A DNA stretch of 64,000 nucleotides, from contig CAWCXF010000008.1 of assembly GCA_963799455.1 (NCBI GenBank), positions 62,001-126,000 of the forward strand. Reading direction: 5' to 3'. Positions 8,130 through 16,181 of the stretch are shown here, piece after piece. Source of the stretch: CAWCXF01 sp963799455 (GTDB taxonomy: Bacteria; Pseudomonadota; Alphaproteobacteria; Rhodobacterales; Rhodobacteraceae). A model generated the notes under the pieces. It saw only the letters and a program-made list of their open reading frames with translations. It did no database searches and was not told the DNA's origin. The first letter of the stretch is position 1, and each line of letters begins with the position of its first letter. A program made the position numbers and the translations under genes.

Positions 8130-9274
8130 GCGCGGGCGGCTCCTCGGATCGACTGCGGCAGGGGGTGGGCGGCCAGGAAGCGCGCGCGGATCACCAGCAC
8201 CCAGAGCAGGACGGCGCCGAGCTGGTGCGCGATCGCCCACCACCAGGGGGCCGCGGTCAGCACCGTGACGACGCCGAGGACGAGCTGCACCGCGACCATG
8301 CCGATCACCGCGTTGTAGGCGCCGCGCGTCGAGGCCACGGGGCTGCGCCGCCCGCGCAGCCAGACGACGACGGCGAAGGCCGCGAGCAGATAGGCCGAGA
8401 CCCGGTGGACGAACTGCACCAGCCCCGGATCCTCGAAGAGGTTGCGCCACCAGGGGCTCAGGTCGAAGGGCTGGGGCGGCACGATCCCGCCCGCCATCAG
8501 CGGCCAGTCGGTGTAGCTGCGCCCCGCGTCGATGCCCGCCACCAGAGCGCCGAGCACGACCTGGAGGAGCGTGAAGTGCATCAGCCCGGTGGTCATGCGG
8601 AAGAGCTTGCCCTCGCGCCCCCGCCGCGCCTGGATCAGCGCGGCCTCGCCGCGCCCGAGGCGCAGCGCATACCAGGTGATGAGGCCCAGGATGGTGAAGG
8701 CGAGCCCGAGATGGACCGCGAGCCGGTAGGACGCCACGTCGACCATCGCCCCCCGCAGCCCCGAGGACACCATCCACCAGCCGACGATGCCCTGGAGCCC
8801 GCCGAGGACGCCCAGGAGCAGGAGCCGGCCGGTCCAGCCCGGCGGGATGCGCTTGGTGAGGGCGAAGAAGGCGAGCCCTGCCACCCACACGAAGCCCGTG
8901 ACGCGGCCGAGCTGGCGGTGGCCCCACTCCCACCAGTAGATCGACTTGAACTCCGAGAGCGACATGCCGCGGTTCTGGAGCTGGTATTCGGGGATCGTGC
9001 GATAGGCGTCGAACTCGGCCTGCCAGTCGGCCTGCGACATCGGCGGCATGGCCCCGGCGACGGGCGCCCATTCGGTGATCGACAGGCCCGAATCGGTCAG
9101 CCGCGTGAGCCCGCCCACGGCGATCATGGTGAGCACCAGCGCGAACAGGATCATCAGCCAGACCCGGATCGCGCCGCGCGCTCCCTTCGGCGCGCCGATC
9201 GCGCCGGGGCGCGCCACGGGGCGCTCGGAGGGCGCGTCGCCGCCGACCTCCTCGAAGATGCTGCGCCTGGCCAT
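8126..9274 (-). CDS. ctaA: Heme A synthase (COX15/CtaA family)
   Basis: Oxidises the C8 methyl of heme O to give heme A for cytochrome aa3 oxidase in the inner membrane. The 382-residue protein has about eight membrane segments; family hallmarks are GGLTRLTDSGLSITEW after the first helix, WEWGHRQLGR, the LAVHLGLAF segment with a heme-ligand histidine, and QFVHRVSAYLL. Length suits the alphaproteobacterial (COX15-like) type. ATG 9274 is preferred over the GTG one codon earlier because GGAGGG is better spaced. Other heme A/oxidase assembly genes are not in this window. Confidence 0.95.
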   Translation of the reverse strand: MARRSIFEEVGGDAPSERPVARPGAIGAPKGARGAIRVWLMILFALVLTMIAVGGLTRLTDSGLSITEWAPVAGAMPPMSQADWQAEFDAYRTIPEYQLQNRGMSLSEFKSIYWWEWGHRQLGRVTGFVWVAGLAFFALTKRIPPGWTGRLLLLGVLGGLQGIVGWWMVSSGLRGAMVDVASYRLAVHLGLAFTILGLITWYALRLGRGEAALIQARRGREGKLFRMTTGLMHFTLLQVVLGALVAGIDAGRSYTDWPLMAGGIVPPQPFDLSPWWRNLFEDPGLVQFVHRVSAYLLAAFAVVVWLRGRRSPVASTRGAYNAVIGMVAVQLVLGVVTVLTAAPWWWAIAHQLGAVLLWVLVIRARFLAAHPLPQSIRGAARA

Positions 9275-9323
9275 CACGCCCTCCGCTTGCGTTCGCGCGA
9301 GGTAGGCCGGCTCGCGCGGGCCT

Positions 9324-10115
9324 TCAACCGCCCCCGTTGCCGCGGACGAGCTGACGCAGCGCGCCGTGCAGCATGCGCACGTCGGCGCGGGTCAGCGGCA
9401 TCCGCGACCAGAGGTTGCGCAGCCCCAGCCGCATGCGCTCGGCCTTGTCCTGCGGGAAGAAGAAGCCCGCCGCGTCGAGCCGCTCCTCCCACTGCCGGGC
9501 CAGCGCCTCCATCTCGGCGTGGTTCGCGGCGTCGTCCGGGATTGCCGGGCGCCCGCGCGACGGTGCCTCGCCGGGCGCGTCGCCCTCGCCGGGCGCGCCG
9601 CCCTCGCCGGGTGCGCCGCCCTCGGCGCGGGACCACTCATAGGCCATCAGTAGGGCGCATTGCGCGAGGTTGAGCGAGGGGAAGGCCGGGTTGACGGGCA
9701 CCGTGACGACGACGTTGGCGAGCGCGACGTCGTCGTTCTCGAGCCCCGTGCGCTCGGGGCCGAGGAGCACGGCCGCGCGGCGCCCGTCGCGCGCCAAGCC
9801 GCGGATCTCGGCCATCGCCGCCTCGGGCGTCAGCACGCGCTTGGTCAGGTCGCGCCCGCGCGCGGTGGTGGCGTAGACCCGCTCGCAGTCGCCCACGGCC
9901 TCGGCGGTGGTGGCGAAGGGACGCGCCGCGTCGAGCACCCGGCCGGCGCCCGACGCCATCGCCTCGGCCCGCGGGTTGGGCCAGCCGTCGCGGGGCGCCA
10001 CCAGGCGCATCCGGGTCAGGCCGAAGTTCCACATCGCGCGCGCCGCCGCGCCGACGTTCTCGCCCATCTGCGGGCGCACCAGGACGAAGGCGGGCTGGAG
10101 CGGCTCTGGCGGCAT
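9324..10115 (-). CDS. trmJ: TrmH-family (SPOUT) RNA methyltransferase, TrmJ type
   Basis: 263 residues. The SPOUT knot motifs are LVRPQMGENVGAAARAMWNF (12-31), LLGPERTGLENDD (117-129) and PAFPSLNLAQCALLMAYEW (143-161), matching TrmJ, which 2'-O-methylates position 32 of several tRNAs. Homodimer formation and SAM binding are known for the family. Between the SPOUT domain and the C-terminal helical region sits a low-complexity linker with a repeated GGAPGEG-like unit (about 166-184), encoded by a short DNA tandem repeat near 9567-9630. Convergent or divergent neighbours do not suggest an operon. Confidence 0.9.
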   Translation of the reverse strand: MPPEPLQPAFVLVRPQMGENVGAAARAMWNFGLTRMRLVAPRDGWPNPRAEAMASGAGRVLDAARPFATTAEAVGDCERVYATTARGRDLTKRVLTPEAAMAEIRGLARDGRRAAVLLGPERTGLENDDVALANVVVTVPVNPAFPSLNLAQCALLMAYEWSRAEGGAPGEGGAPGEGDAPGEAPSRGRPAIPDDAANHAEMEALARQWEERLDAAGFFFPQDKAERMRLGLRNLWSRMPLTRADVRMLHGALRQLVRGNGGG

Positions 10116-10190
10116 GGCCCGCCGCTCTAGCCTCCGCCCGGGCGGTCGGCAACCTTGCCGCCGGTCCCTGCGAGGGCTAAGCGCCCCGCG

Positions 10191-10802
10191 ATGCCCGATG
10201 CCCCCCAGATCATCCTCCTCACGCCGCCCGAGGTCGACGAGGCCTTCGCCCCCGCGCTCGCGCGCGTGATGGACGGCGCCGGGATCGGCTGCCTGCGGAT
10301 CGCGCTCGCCTCGCGCGACGAGGGCCGGGTGATGCGCGCCGCCGACCGGCTGCGCGAGGCGGCGCACGCGCGCGACGTGGCGGTGGTGATCGAGGACCAT
10401 GCGGGGCTCGTGGGCCGGCTCGGGCTCGACGGCGTGCACCTGACGGATGGCGCGCGCTCGGTGCGCAGGCTGCGCAAGGATCTCGGGGGGGACGCGATCG
10501 TCGGCGCGTTCTGCGGCACCTCGCGCCATGACGGGCTGACGGCGGGCGAGCTGGGGGCCGACTACGTGGCGTTCGGGCCGGTCGGCGCCACGGCGCTGGG
10601 GCACGGCGCGCGCGCGGACGCCGACCTGTTCGCCTGGTGGTCGGAGGTCGTCGAGGTGCCGGTGGTGGCCGAGGGCGCCCTCGACGCGCACGCCGTGGGC
10701 GAGATCGGCGCCGTCGCGGACTGGCTCGCGGTCGGCGAGGAGATCTGGCGCCACGACGATCCGCTCGCCGCGCTGCGCGCGCTCACCGCGCCTCTGCGCT
10801 GA
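10191..10802 (+). CDS. Thiamine phosphate synthase family protein (ThiE/TenI-like)
   Basis: 203-residue TIM-barrel protein. LTPPEV at the N-terminus, VVIEDHAGLVGRLGLDGVHLT, and GADYVAFGPVGAT match the ThiE/TenI fold (compare the D-H-x2-LA...G-V-HL pattern and the phosphate-binding YVAFGPV). Several catalytic and substrate residues of true thiamine phosphate synthases appear to vary (for example VVIEDHAG for the usual N-D/N-R), so it may be a TenI-like or divergent ThiE. It ends inside the convergent plsC-type gene. The ATG at 10191 starts the first strand; 12 further upstream in-frame residues have no similarity. Confidence 0.75.
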   Translation: MPDAPQIILLTPPEVDEAFAPALARVMDGAGIGCLRIALASRDEGRVMRAADRLREAAHARDVAVVIEDHAGLVGRLGLDGVHLTDGARSVRRLRKDLGGDAIVGAFCGTSRHDGLTAGELGADYVAFGPVGATALGHGARADADLFAWWSEVVEVPVVAEGALDAHAVGEIGAVADWLAVGEEIWRHDDPLAALRALTAPLR

Positions 10803-11628
10803 ACGGGATCCGCGCCTCGAGCCCCTCGCGCACGGCGGCCTCGGCGCGCCGCGCCAGCGCCTTGCGCTCGGGGTGCTCGCCCACGGCGATGGGGGGGTGG
10901 TAGAGGATCGCCACCTCGCCCCGCCGCGGCGCGGCCAGCACGCGCAGGAGGTGCGGGACGAGCGTCATGTCGCCCCACCAGCCGTAGAAGTCGGCGCGCT
11001 CGCCCTCGGGCGCGGCGTAGGCGAGCGTCACGGGCTGGATCCGGGCGCCCTCCAGGCCCGGGGCGAGGAAGGTCGCGAAGAGCGTGGACTTGAAGGGCAG
11101 CACCCGCCTGCCGTCGGTCGAGGTGCCCTCGGGGAAGAACACGAGCGTGTCGCCGGCCGCGAGCCGCTCGCGCAGGCGCGCCTGCTGCACGGCCGACTCG
11201 CCCCGGCGGCGCGAGATGAAGACGGTGCCCGAGATCGCCGCGAGCCACCCCAGCAGCGGCCAGCCCCTCACCTCGGCCTTCGAGACGAAGGTGACGCGGG
11301 CCGCCGCATTCAGGACGAAGATGTCGAGCCAGGACGTGTGATTGGAGACCTGCGCGCCGAGCCCCGTCAGCGGGCGGCCGATCATCCGCCAGCGCAGCCC
11401 GAGGATCGCGAGGGCGGCGCGGAAGGTGAGCCGCTTGACGCCCGGGCTCCACGGCCGCCGACGCGGCCCGTGCAGCGGGCGCTCGACGACGCGTGCGAGG
11501 CCGAAGGCCGTCAGCGCCGCCGCCAGGACCAGCGCGAGGAGCGCCAGCCGGACGCCGGCCCTCGCGCGACCGCCGAGCGGGATCGGCCCGAGCCGCGGCT
11601 CGGGCGCGCCGCGCCAGGTGACGCTCAC
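10783..11628 (-). CDS. olsA: Lyso-ornithine-lipid O-acyltransferase (PlsC family)
   Basis: The 281-residue protein has a hydrophobic anchor (about 27-47) and the acyltransferase motifs H97-T-S-W-L-D102 (HX4D) and FPEGTSTDG (165-173). By itself this says PlsC-like 1-acylglycerol-3-phosphate acyltransferase; the position 10 bases downstream of an olsB-type gene makes OlsA the likelier role, adding the second acyl chain to lyso-ornithine lipid at the inner membrane. GTG start at 11628. Convergent overlap of 20 bp with the ThiE-like gene. Confidence 0.82.
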   Translation of the reverse strand: MSVTWRGAPEPRLGPIPLGGRARAGVRLALLALVLAAALTAFGLARVVERPLHGPRRRPWSPGVKRLTFRAALAILGLRWRMIGRPLTGLGAQVSNHTSWLDIFVLNAAARVTFVSKAEVRGWPLLGWLAAISGTVFISRRRGESAVQQARLRERLAAGDTLVFFPEGTSTDGRRVLPFKSTLFATFLAPGLEGARIQPVTLAYAAPEGERADFYGWWGDMTLVPHLLRVLAAPRRGEVAILYHPPIAVGEHPERKALARRAEAAVREGLEARIPFSAEAR

Positions 11629-11638
11629 GTGGCGGCAC

Positions 11639-12406
11639 TCACGTCGCGGCCTCTCCCGCGTAGAGCGCGCGGCCCCGCTCGCTCATCCAGGCGGTGTCCA
11701 TGACGAGGCACACGTCCACGGTGTTGAACGCGCGGTCCACGAAGGCGCCCTCGCCGACGAGCCCGCCCATCCGCAGGTAGCCCTTGATGAGCGATGGGAT
11801 CGCCCGGATCGCCGCGGGGCGGTCGATGGCGTGGGGCGCGATCAGGTCCATGCGCTCGAAGGCGTGGTCATGGGCGCGCACCCGAAGGGCGGGCGGCGCG
11901 AGGTAGGCGTGATGCAGCAGCGACAAGGGCCCGGCGAGCGCGCGCGGGTCGGTGCCGTGGAAGGAGGCCACGCCGAACAGCACCTCCACCTCGTGGCGCC
12001 GGACGTAGGAGGCGACGCCGCCCCACAGGCGGTGCGTCGCTGCCCCCCCGCGGTAGTCGCGGTGCACGCAGGAGCGGCCGAGCTCCAGCAGCCGCCGCCC
12101 GCTGCCGCGCAGGGGCGCGAGGTCGAACTCGTCGTCGCAGTAGAAGCGCCCGCCCTGGCCGCGCCCCAGGCGGTAGACGCCGACGACGTGATCGCGCGAG
12201 GCGGGGTCGCGGCGCGTGTCGATCAGCACCAGATGGTCGAAGGCCGCGTCGAAGGCGTCGCGCTCCAGGCGCCGCTCGTGATCGACCAGCGGCCCGTCGC
12301 CGCCGAGCTCCTCGACGAAGACCGCGTAGCGCAGCCGGTGCGCCGCCTCGAGGTCGGCGGGCTCGCTCGCCAGCCTGACGATCAGATGCGGCGCGTCGCG
12401 GATCAT
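11639..12406 (-). CDS. olsB: L-ornithine N-alpha-acyltransferase
   Basis: First step of ornithine lipid synthesis: transfer of a 3-hydroxyacyl group from acyl-ACP to the ornithine alpha-amino group. The 255-residue product matches the OlsB/hemolysin-like GNAT group: LRYAVFVEELGGDG, VGVYRLGR, FDLAPL, LELGRSCVHRDYRGG and FGVASFHGTDP. ATG 12406 has an AAGGGG ribosome-binding site. Forms a two-gene operon with the downstream PlsC-type gene; ornithine lipids are membrane lipids often made under phosphate limitation, but no Pho box was recognised here. Confidence 0.9.
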   Translation of the reverse strand: MIRDAPHLIVRLASEPADLEAAHRLRYAVFVEELGGDGPLVDHERRLERDAFDAAFDHLVLIDTRRDPASRDHVVGVYRLGRGQGGRFYCDDEFDLAPLRGSGRRLLELGRSCVHRDYRGGAATHRLWGGVASYVRRHEVEVLFGVASFHGTDPRALAGPLSLLHHAYLAPPALRVRAHDHAFERMDLIAPHAIDRPAAIRAIPSLIKGYLRMGGLVGEGAFVDRAFNTVDVCLVMDTAWMSERGRALYAGEAAT

Positions 12407-12488
12407 GCCGCCCCTTCGAATGATGGCCCGGCCCCTCGATAGCCGCAGCGCGCCCTGCGGGCCAGCCGGGAGGGCGGTCCGCCCGGGA

Positions 12489-12548
12489 TCCGCCCGCAGA
12501 CCCGCCCGCAGACCCGCCCGCAGATCCGCCCGCAGGCCCGCCCGCAGG
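12489..12548. repeat. 12-bp tandem repeat, five units
   Basis: Five head-to-tail copies of a 12-bp unit, consensus CCCGCCCGCAGA (last two end in GG), in the intergenic region between olsB and the DUF3553 gene. Unit length and lack of spacers exclude CRISPR. It lies upstream of the olsB start and could vary in length between strains. Confidence 0.8.
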
Positions 12549-12595
12549 CCTTCAGACTTCGTTAACCCTCCGGCGCTAGGCCCCCGGAACGCTCG

Positions 12596-12775
12596 TCAGG
12601 GATCGAACACCGGCATGAGGTCCACGCGCCCGCCGTCGAACACCACCTTGCCCTCGTCCGGGAAGTTGACGGTGATGCGCCCGCCGACGTTGGATTGCAC
12701 CTGCCCCGTCCCCCAGTCCGGCCTGTCCGGATGGCGCACCAGCATCCCCGGCGCCAGGAGCGAGTTGAACCCCAT
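12596..12775 (-). CDS. DUF3553 domain protein (small)
   Basis: A 59-residue gene on the minus strand, too short for routine calling: begins MGFNSLLAPGMLVRHPDRPD and ends GGRVDLMPVFDP. This is the compact DUF3553 family, whose sequence W-G-x-GQVQSN-GG-ITVNF resembles the small beta-barrel of UvrD/PcrA C-terminal (Tudor-like) domains that contact RNA polymerase or nucleic acid; a direct role is not known. It is divergently placed 26 bp from chpT, an arrangement common in Rhodobacterales. No other domain is attached. Confidence 0.88.
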   Translation of the reverse strand: MGFNSLLAPGMLVRHPDRPDWGTGQVQSNVGGRITVNFPDEGKVVFDGGRVDLMPVFDP

Positions 12776-12801
12776 CCCATCCCCCTGAAGGACGACCCGA
12801 C

Positions 12802-13458
12802 ATGAGCCACACCGATTCGCCCCCGGCCCGACCGACGGCGTCCGAGGCGACGAGGCCCGATCTGACGGTGCCCGATCTGACGGCGCTGGTCGGCTCGCGC
12901 ATCTGCCACGACCTCATAAGCCCTCTGGGCGCGATCGGGAACGGGGTCGAGCTGCTGACGCTGACGGGCGGGCGCGGCGGCGACGCCGAGATGGCGCTGA
13001 TCTCCCAGAGCGTGGAGTCGGCCAACGCCCGCATCCGCTTCTTCCGCGTCGCCTTCGGCGCCGCCGAGCCGGGCCAGACCCTGAGCCGGAACGAGGTCGT
13101 CTCGGTGCTCGAGGACGCCGGCCGCTCGGGCAAGGTCAAGGTCAGCTGGCGCGCGCCCGGCGATGTCGGGCGGCTGGAGGTCAAGCTCGCCTTCCTGCTG
13201 GTGCAGTGCTTCGAGACGGCGATGCCCTTCGGCGGCGGCGTCGAGGTGCGCCCCGAGCGCGGGCGCTGGCGCCTCGTGGGCGCGGCCGACAAGCTGCGCG
13301 CCGACCCGGCCCTGTGGCGCCTGTTGAGCGAGGGGAGCCGCGGCGCGCAGGTGACGCCGGCGCAGGTCCATTTCGCCCTCGCGCCGGAGCTCGCCCGCCG
13401 CATGGGCCGCCGCCTGCGCGCCGAGCTCGCGCCCGAGCGCATCGAGGTCACCTTCTAG
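12802..13458 (+). CDS. chpT: Histidine phosphotransferase ChpT
   Basis: Passes phosphate from the hybrid kinase CckA to the cell-cycle/motility regulator CtrA (and CpdR). The 218-residue protein starts its DHp-like helix with GSRICHDLISPLGAIGNGVELL region, where H36 is the phospho-accepting histidine, and ends with a degenerate ATPase-like fold, as in the DUF2328/ChpT family. ATG 12802 has AAGGA upstream. CckA and CtrA genes are not in the window. In Rhodobacterales this pathway controls motility, gene transfer agent production and other traits rather than being strictly essential. Confidence 0.93.
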   Translation: MSHTDSPPARPTASEATRPDLTVPDLTALVGSRICHDLISPLGAIGNGVELLTLTGGRGGDAEMALISQSVESANARIRFFRVAFGAAEPGQTLSRNEVVSVLEDAGRSGKVKVSWRAPGDVGRLEVKLAFLLVQCFETAMPFGGGVEVRPERGRWRLVGAADKLRADPALWRLLSEGSRGAQVTPAQVHFALAPELARRMGRRLRAELAPERIEVTF

Positions 13459-13584
13459 GGCGCGCCGCGCGCCCCGGACCGCTCGGGGACCGGCGCGGGA
13501 GGGCCTTCCCGCCCCTCGGCATCGCGGGCGCCGATCCGTCCCGCGGCCGGGCGCCGGCCCGAACGCGGCTTGCACCCCCGGCCT

Positions 13585-14832
13585 TCAACCCCTGACCGTG
13601 CCGTCCCCCTCCACGAGATACTTGAAGCTCGTCAGCTGCTCGGCGCCCACCGGGCCGCGGGCGTGGAGCTTGCCGGTGGCGATGCCGATCTCCGCGCCCA
13701 TGCCGAACTCGCCGCCGTCGGCGAACTGCGTCGAGGCGTTGCGCATCACGATCGCGCTGTCGAGCCGGGCGAAGAAGCGCGCGGCCGCCGCGTCGTCCTC
13801 GGTCAGGATGCACTCGGTGTGGCTCGAGCCGAAGCGGCGGATGTGGGCGATGGCCTCGTCCACATCCTCCACCACGCGCGCGGCGATCACCATGTCGAGG
13901 AACTCGCGGCCCCAGTCCTCCTCGCCCGCCTCGCGCGAGCCGCGCAGCCCCGGCCCCGCGCGGACCTCGACGCCCGCCTCGATCAGCGCGTCCACCAGCC
14001 GCTGGCCGAGGGTGCCGGCGACCGAGCGATGCACCAGCAGGCACTCGGCCGCGCCGCAGATGCCGACGCGTCGGGTCTTGGCGTCCAGCACCACGCGCAG
14101 GGCCTTCTCGGGATCGGCGGCCGCGTCCACATAGACGTGCACGATCCCTTCGAGATGGGCGAAGACCGGCACCCGAGCCTCGCGCTGGACGAGGCCCACG
14201 AGCCCCTTGCCGCCCCTCGGAACCACCACGTCGATCCACTCCGACGCCCGCAGCATCTCGGCCACCGCCGCCCGGTCGGTCGTCGGCACGAGCTGGATCG
14301 CGTCCTCGGGCAGCCCGGCGGCGCGCAGGCCCTCCCGGAGGCAGGCGTGGATCGCGGCCGAGGAGCGCGCGCTCTCCGAGCCGCCGCGCAGGATCACCGC
14401 GTTGCCGGACCACAGGCACAGCGCGCCCGCGTCGGCCGTCACGTTGGGCCGGCTCTCGTAGATCACGCCCACGACGCCGATCGGCGTCCGCACCCGCCGG
14501 ATGTGCAGGCCCGAGGGCACGGTCCACTCGGCCATCGTCTCGCCCACCGGGTCGCGCTGGGCCGCCACGTCGCGCAGCGCGTCGGCGATGCCCCGCACCC
14601 GCCCCTCGTCGAGCCGCAGGCGGTCGCGCAGGGCGGGCGTCAGCCCCTCCGCGGAGGCCATGTCCTCGTCGTTGTCGGCGAGGATCTCGGCCCTCCGGCG
14701 CCAGACGGCCTCGGCCGCGGCGATCAGGGCCGCGTGCTTGCGCTCGGCCGTGGCGATGGCGAGCTGGGCCGCGGCGGCGCGGGCGCGCCGGCCCATGTCC
14801 TCGATCAGGCCGGTCGTGTCGTGGTCGAGCAT
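13585..14832 (-). CDS. proA: Glutamate-5-semialdehyde dehydrogenase (gamma-glutamyl phosphate reductase)
   Basis: Second enzyme of proline synthesis, NADPH-dependent reduction of gamma-glutamyl phosphate. 415 residues, full length; catalytic Cys is C259 in GICGAAECLLVH, preceded by the family segments GVIYESRPNVT (122-132) and VPRGGKGLV (204-212). ATG 14832 has GGGGAGG nine bases upstream. It follows proB by 40 bp on the same strand and is the last gene of the rplU-to-proA group. Confidence 0.97.
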   Translation of the reverse strand: MLDHDTTGLIEDMGRRARAAAAQLAIATAERKHAALIAAAEAVWRRRAEILADNDEDMASAEGLTPALRDRLRLDEGRVRGIADALRDVAAQRDPVGETMAEWTVPSGLHIRRVRTPIGVVGVIYESRPNVTADAGALCLWSGNAVILRGGSESARSSAAIHACLREGLRAAGLPEDAIQLVPTTDRAAVAEMLRASEWIDVVVPRGGKGLVGLVQREARVPVFAHLEGIVHVYVDAAADPEKALRVVLDAKTRRVGICGAAECLLVHRSVAGTLGQRLVDALIEAGVEVRAGPGLRGSREAGEEDWGREFLDMVIAARVVEDVDEAIAHIRRFGSSHTECILTEDDAAAARFFARLDSAIVMRNASTQFADGGEFGMGAEIGIATGKLHARGPVGAEQLTSFKYLVEGDGTVRG

Positions 14833-14872
14833 GGCGGCACCTCCCCGGAGGCTCCCTAGCGGCTCGCGCGCC

Positions 14873-16012
14873 TCACGTCACCATGTCGTCGCGGTGGATC
14901 AGCGCCGCGCGGCCGGGGTAGCCCAGGGCCGCCTCGATCTCGTCCGAGCGCCGGCCGCGGATCGCGCGCGCCTCCTGCGCCGTGTAGCGCGCGAGCCCGC
15001 GCGCGAGCGCGCGCCCGTCGGGCCCCGTCACGACCACCGGGTCGCCGCGCCCGAAGGCGCCCGCGACGGCCACCACGCCGGCCGGCAGGAGCGAGCGGCC
15101 GCGCGCCAGCGCCGCGGCGGCCCCGGCATCGACGCCGATCTCGCCCGCGGGCTTCATCGCCGCGATCCAGCGCTTGCGCGCCGCCTGCGGCGTGCCCTCG
15201 GGCGCGAACCAGGTCGCGGGCGCCCCCCGCCCCAGCGCCGACAGCGCCCCCTCGCCGCGGCCGTCGGCGATGACCAGCGCGCAGCCGCCTTGCGTGGCCG
15301 TGCGCGCGGCCATCACCTTGGTCCGCATGCCCCCGCGCGAGAGGCCCGATCCGGCGTCGCCCGCCATCGCCTCGATCTCGGGCGTGATCGCCTCCACCCG
15401 GTCGAGCCGCGTGGCGTCCGCGTCGCGCGAGGGGTCGGCGGTGTAGAGCCCGTCCACGTCCGACAAGAGCACGCAGAGGTCGGCGCCCACGGTCACGGCG
15501 ACCTGGGCCGCGAGCCGGTCGTTGTCGCCGTAGCGGATCTCGTCGGTGGCGATCGAGTCGTTCTCGTTGACGATCGGCACCGTGCCGAGGCGCAGCAGCG
15601 CCCCCAGCGTCGCGCGGGTGTTGAGGTAGCGCCGCCGGTCCTGGTGGTCGTCGAGCGTGAGAAGCACCTGGGCCGCGGTGATCGCATGGGGCTCCAGCGC
15701 CTCCTCGTAGGCGCGCGCGAGCCGGATCTGTCCCACCGCGGCGGCCGCCTGCGACCGCTCCAGGGGCAGCGCGCCCGTCCCGAGCCCCAGCACCGCGCGC
15801 CCGAGCGCGATCGAGCCCGAGGAGACCACCACCACGTCCGAGCCCCCGCCGCGCAGCGCCGCGAGGTCCGAGGCGAGCGCCCGGAGCCAGGCGACCCGGA
15901 GCCCCCGCCCATCGACCAGCAGCGACGAGCCGATCTTGACGACGACGCGCCGCGCCTCGGCCAGGGTGACGAGCGGCCGAGCCCCCGCCCCCGCCTCGCT
16001 CACGGCCGCCAC
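14873..16012 (-). CDS. proB: Glutamate 5-kinase
   Basis: First enzyme of proline synthesis (ATP-dependent phosphorylation of glutamate), usually feedback-inhibited by proline. 379 residues: amino-acid kinase domain with VVKIGSSLLV near residue 24, VVVVSSGSIALG and IVNENDSI...GDND, then LSDVDGLYTADP, and a C-terminal PUA domain (about 285-370) that E. coli ProB also has. Starts are ambiguous between GTG 16012 and GTG 16003; neither has a strong ribosome-binding site. Lies 169 bp after obgE. Confidence 0.95.
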   Translation of the reverse strand: MAAVSEAGAGARPLVTLAEARRVVVKIGSSLLVDGRGLRVAWLRALASDLAALRGGGSDVVVVSSGSIALGRAVLGLGTGALPLERSQAAAAVGQIRLARAYEEALEPHAITAAQVLLTLDDHQDRRRYLNTRATLGALLRLGTVPIVNENDSIATDEIRYGDNDRLAAQVAVTVGADLCVLLSDVDGLYTADPSRDADATRLDRVEAITPEIEAMAGDAGSGLSRGGMRTKVMAARTATQGGCALVIADGRGEGALSALGRGAPATWFAPEGTPQAARKRWIAAMKPAGEIGVDAGAAAALARGRSLLPAGVVAVAGAFGRGDPVVVTGPDGRALARGLARYTAQEARAIRGRRSDEIEAALGYPGRAALIHRDDMVT

Positions 16013-16181
16013 GGCGCGCGCCCCGGCTCCCGCTCGGTGAGAGGCCCGGCACTCGGCCCACCGCCTCGCCCGCGAGGCTCCGCACGAGTGCCGCGGCGCC
16101 TCGCGGGGCCGACCTTGCGCGCCGCCTCGACGGCGTTCGCCGCGACGGCCCGGCCGAGCCGTCGCGCTTGCGCCAGGGCGC

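Noticed and set aside
12489..12548. CRISPR-like periodicity
   Set aside because: Units are 12 bp, contiguous and without spacers; no cas genes nearby. Simple tandem repeat.
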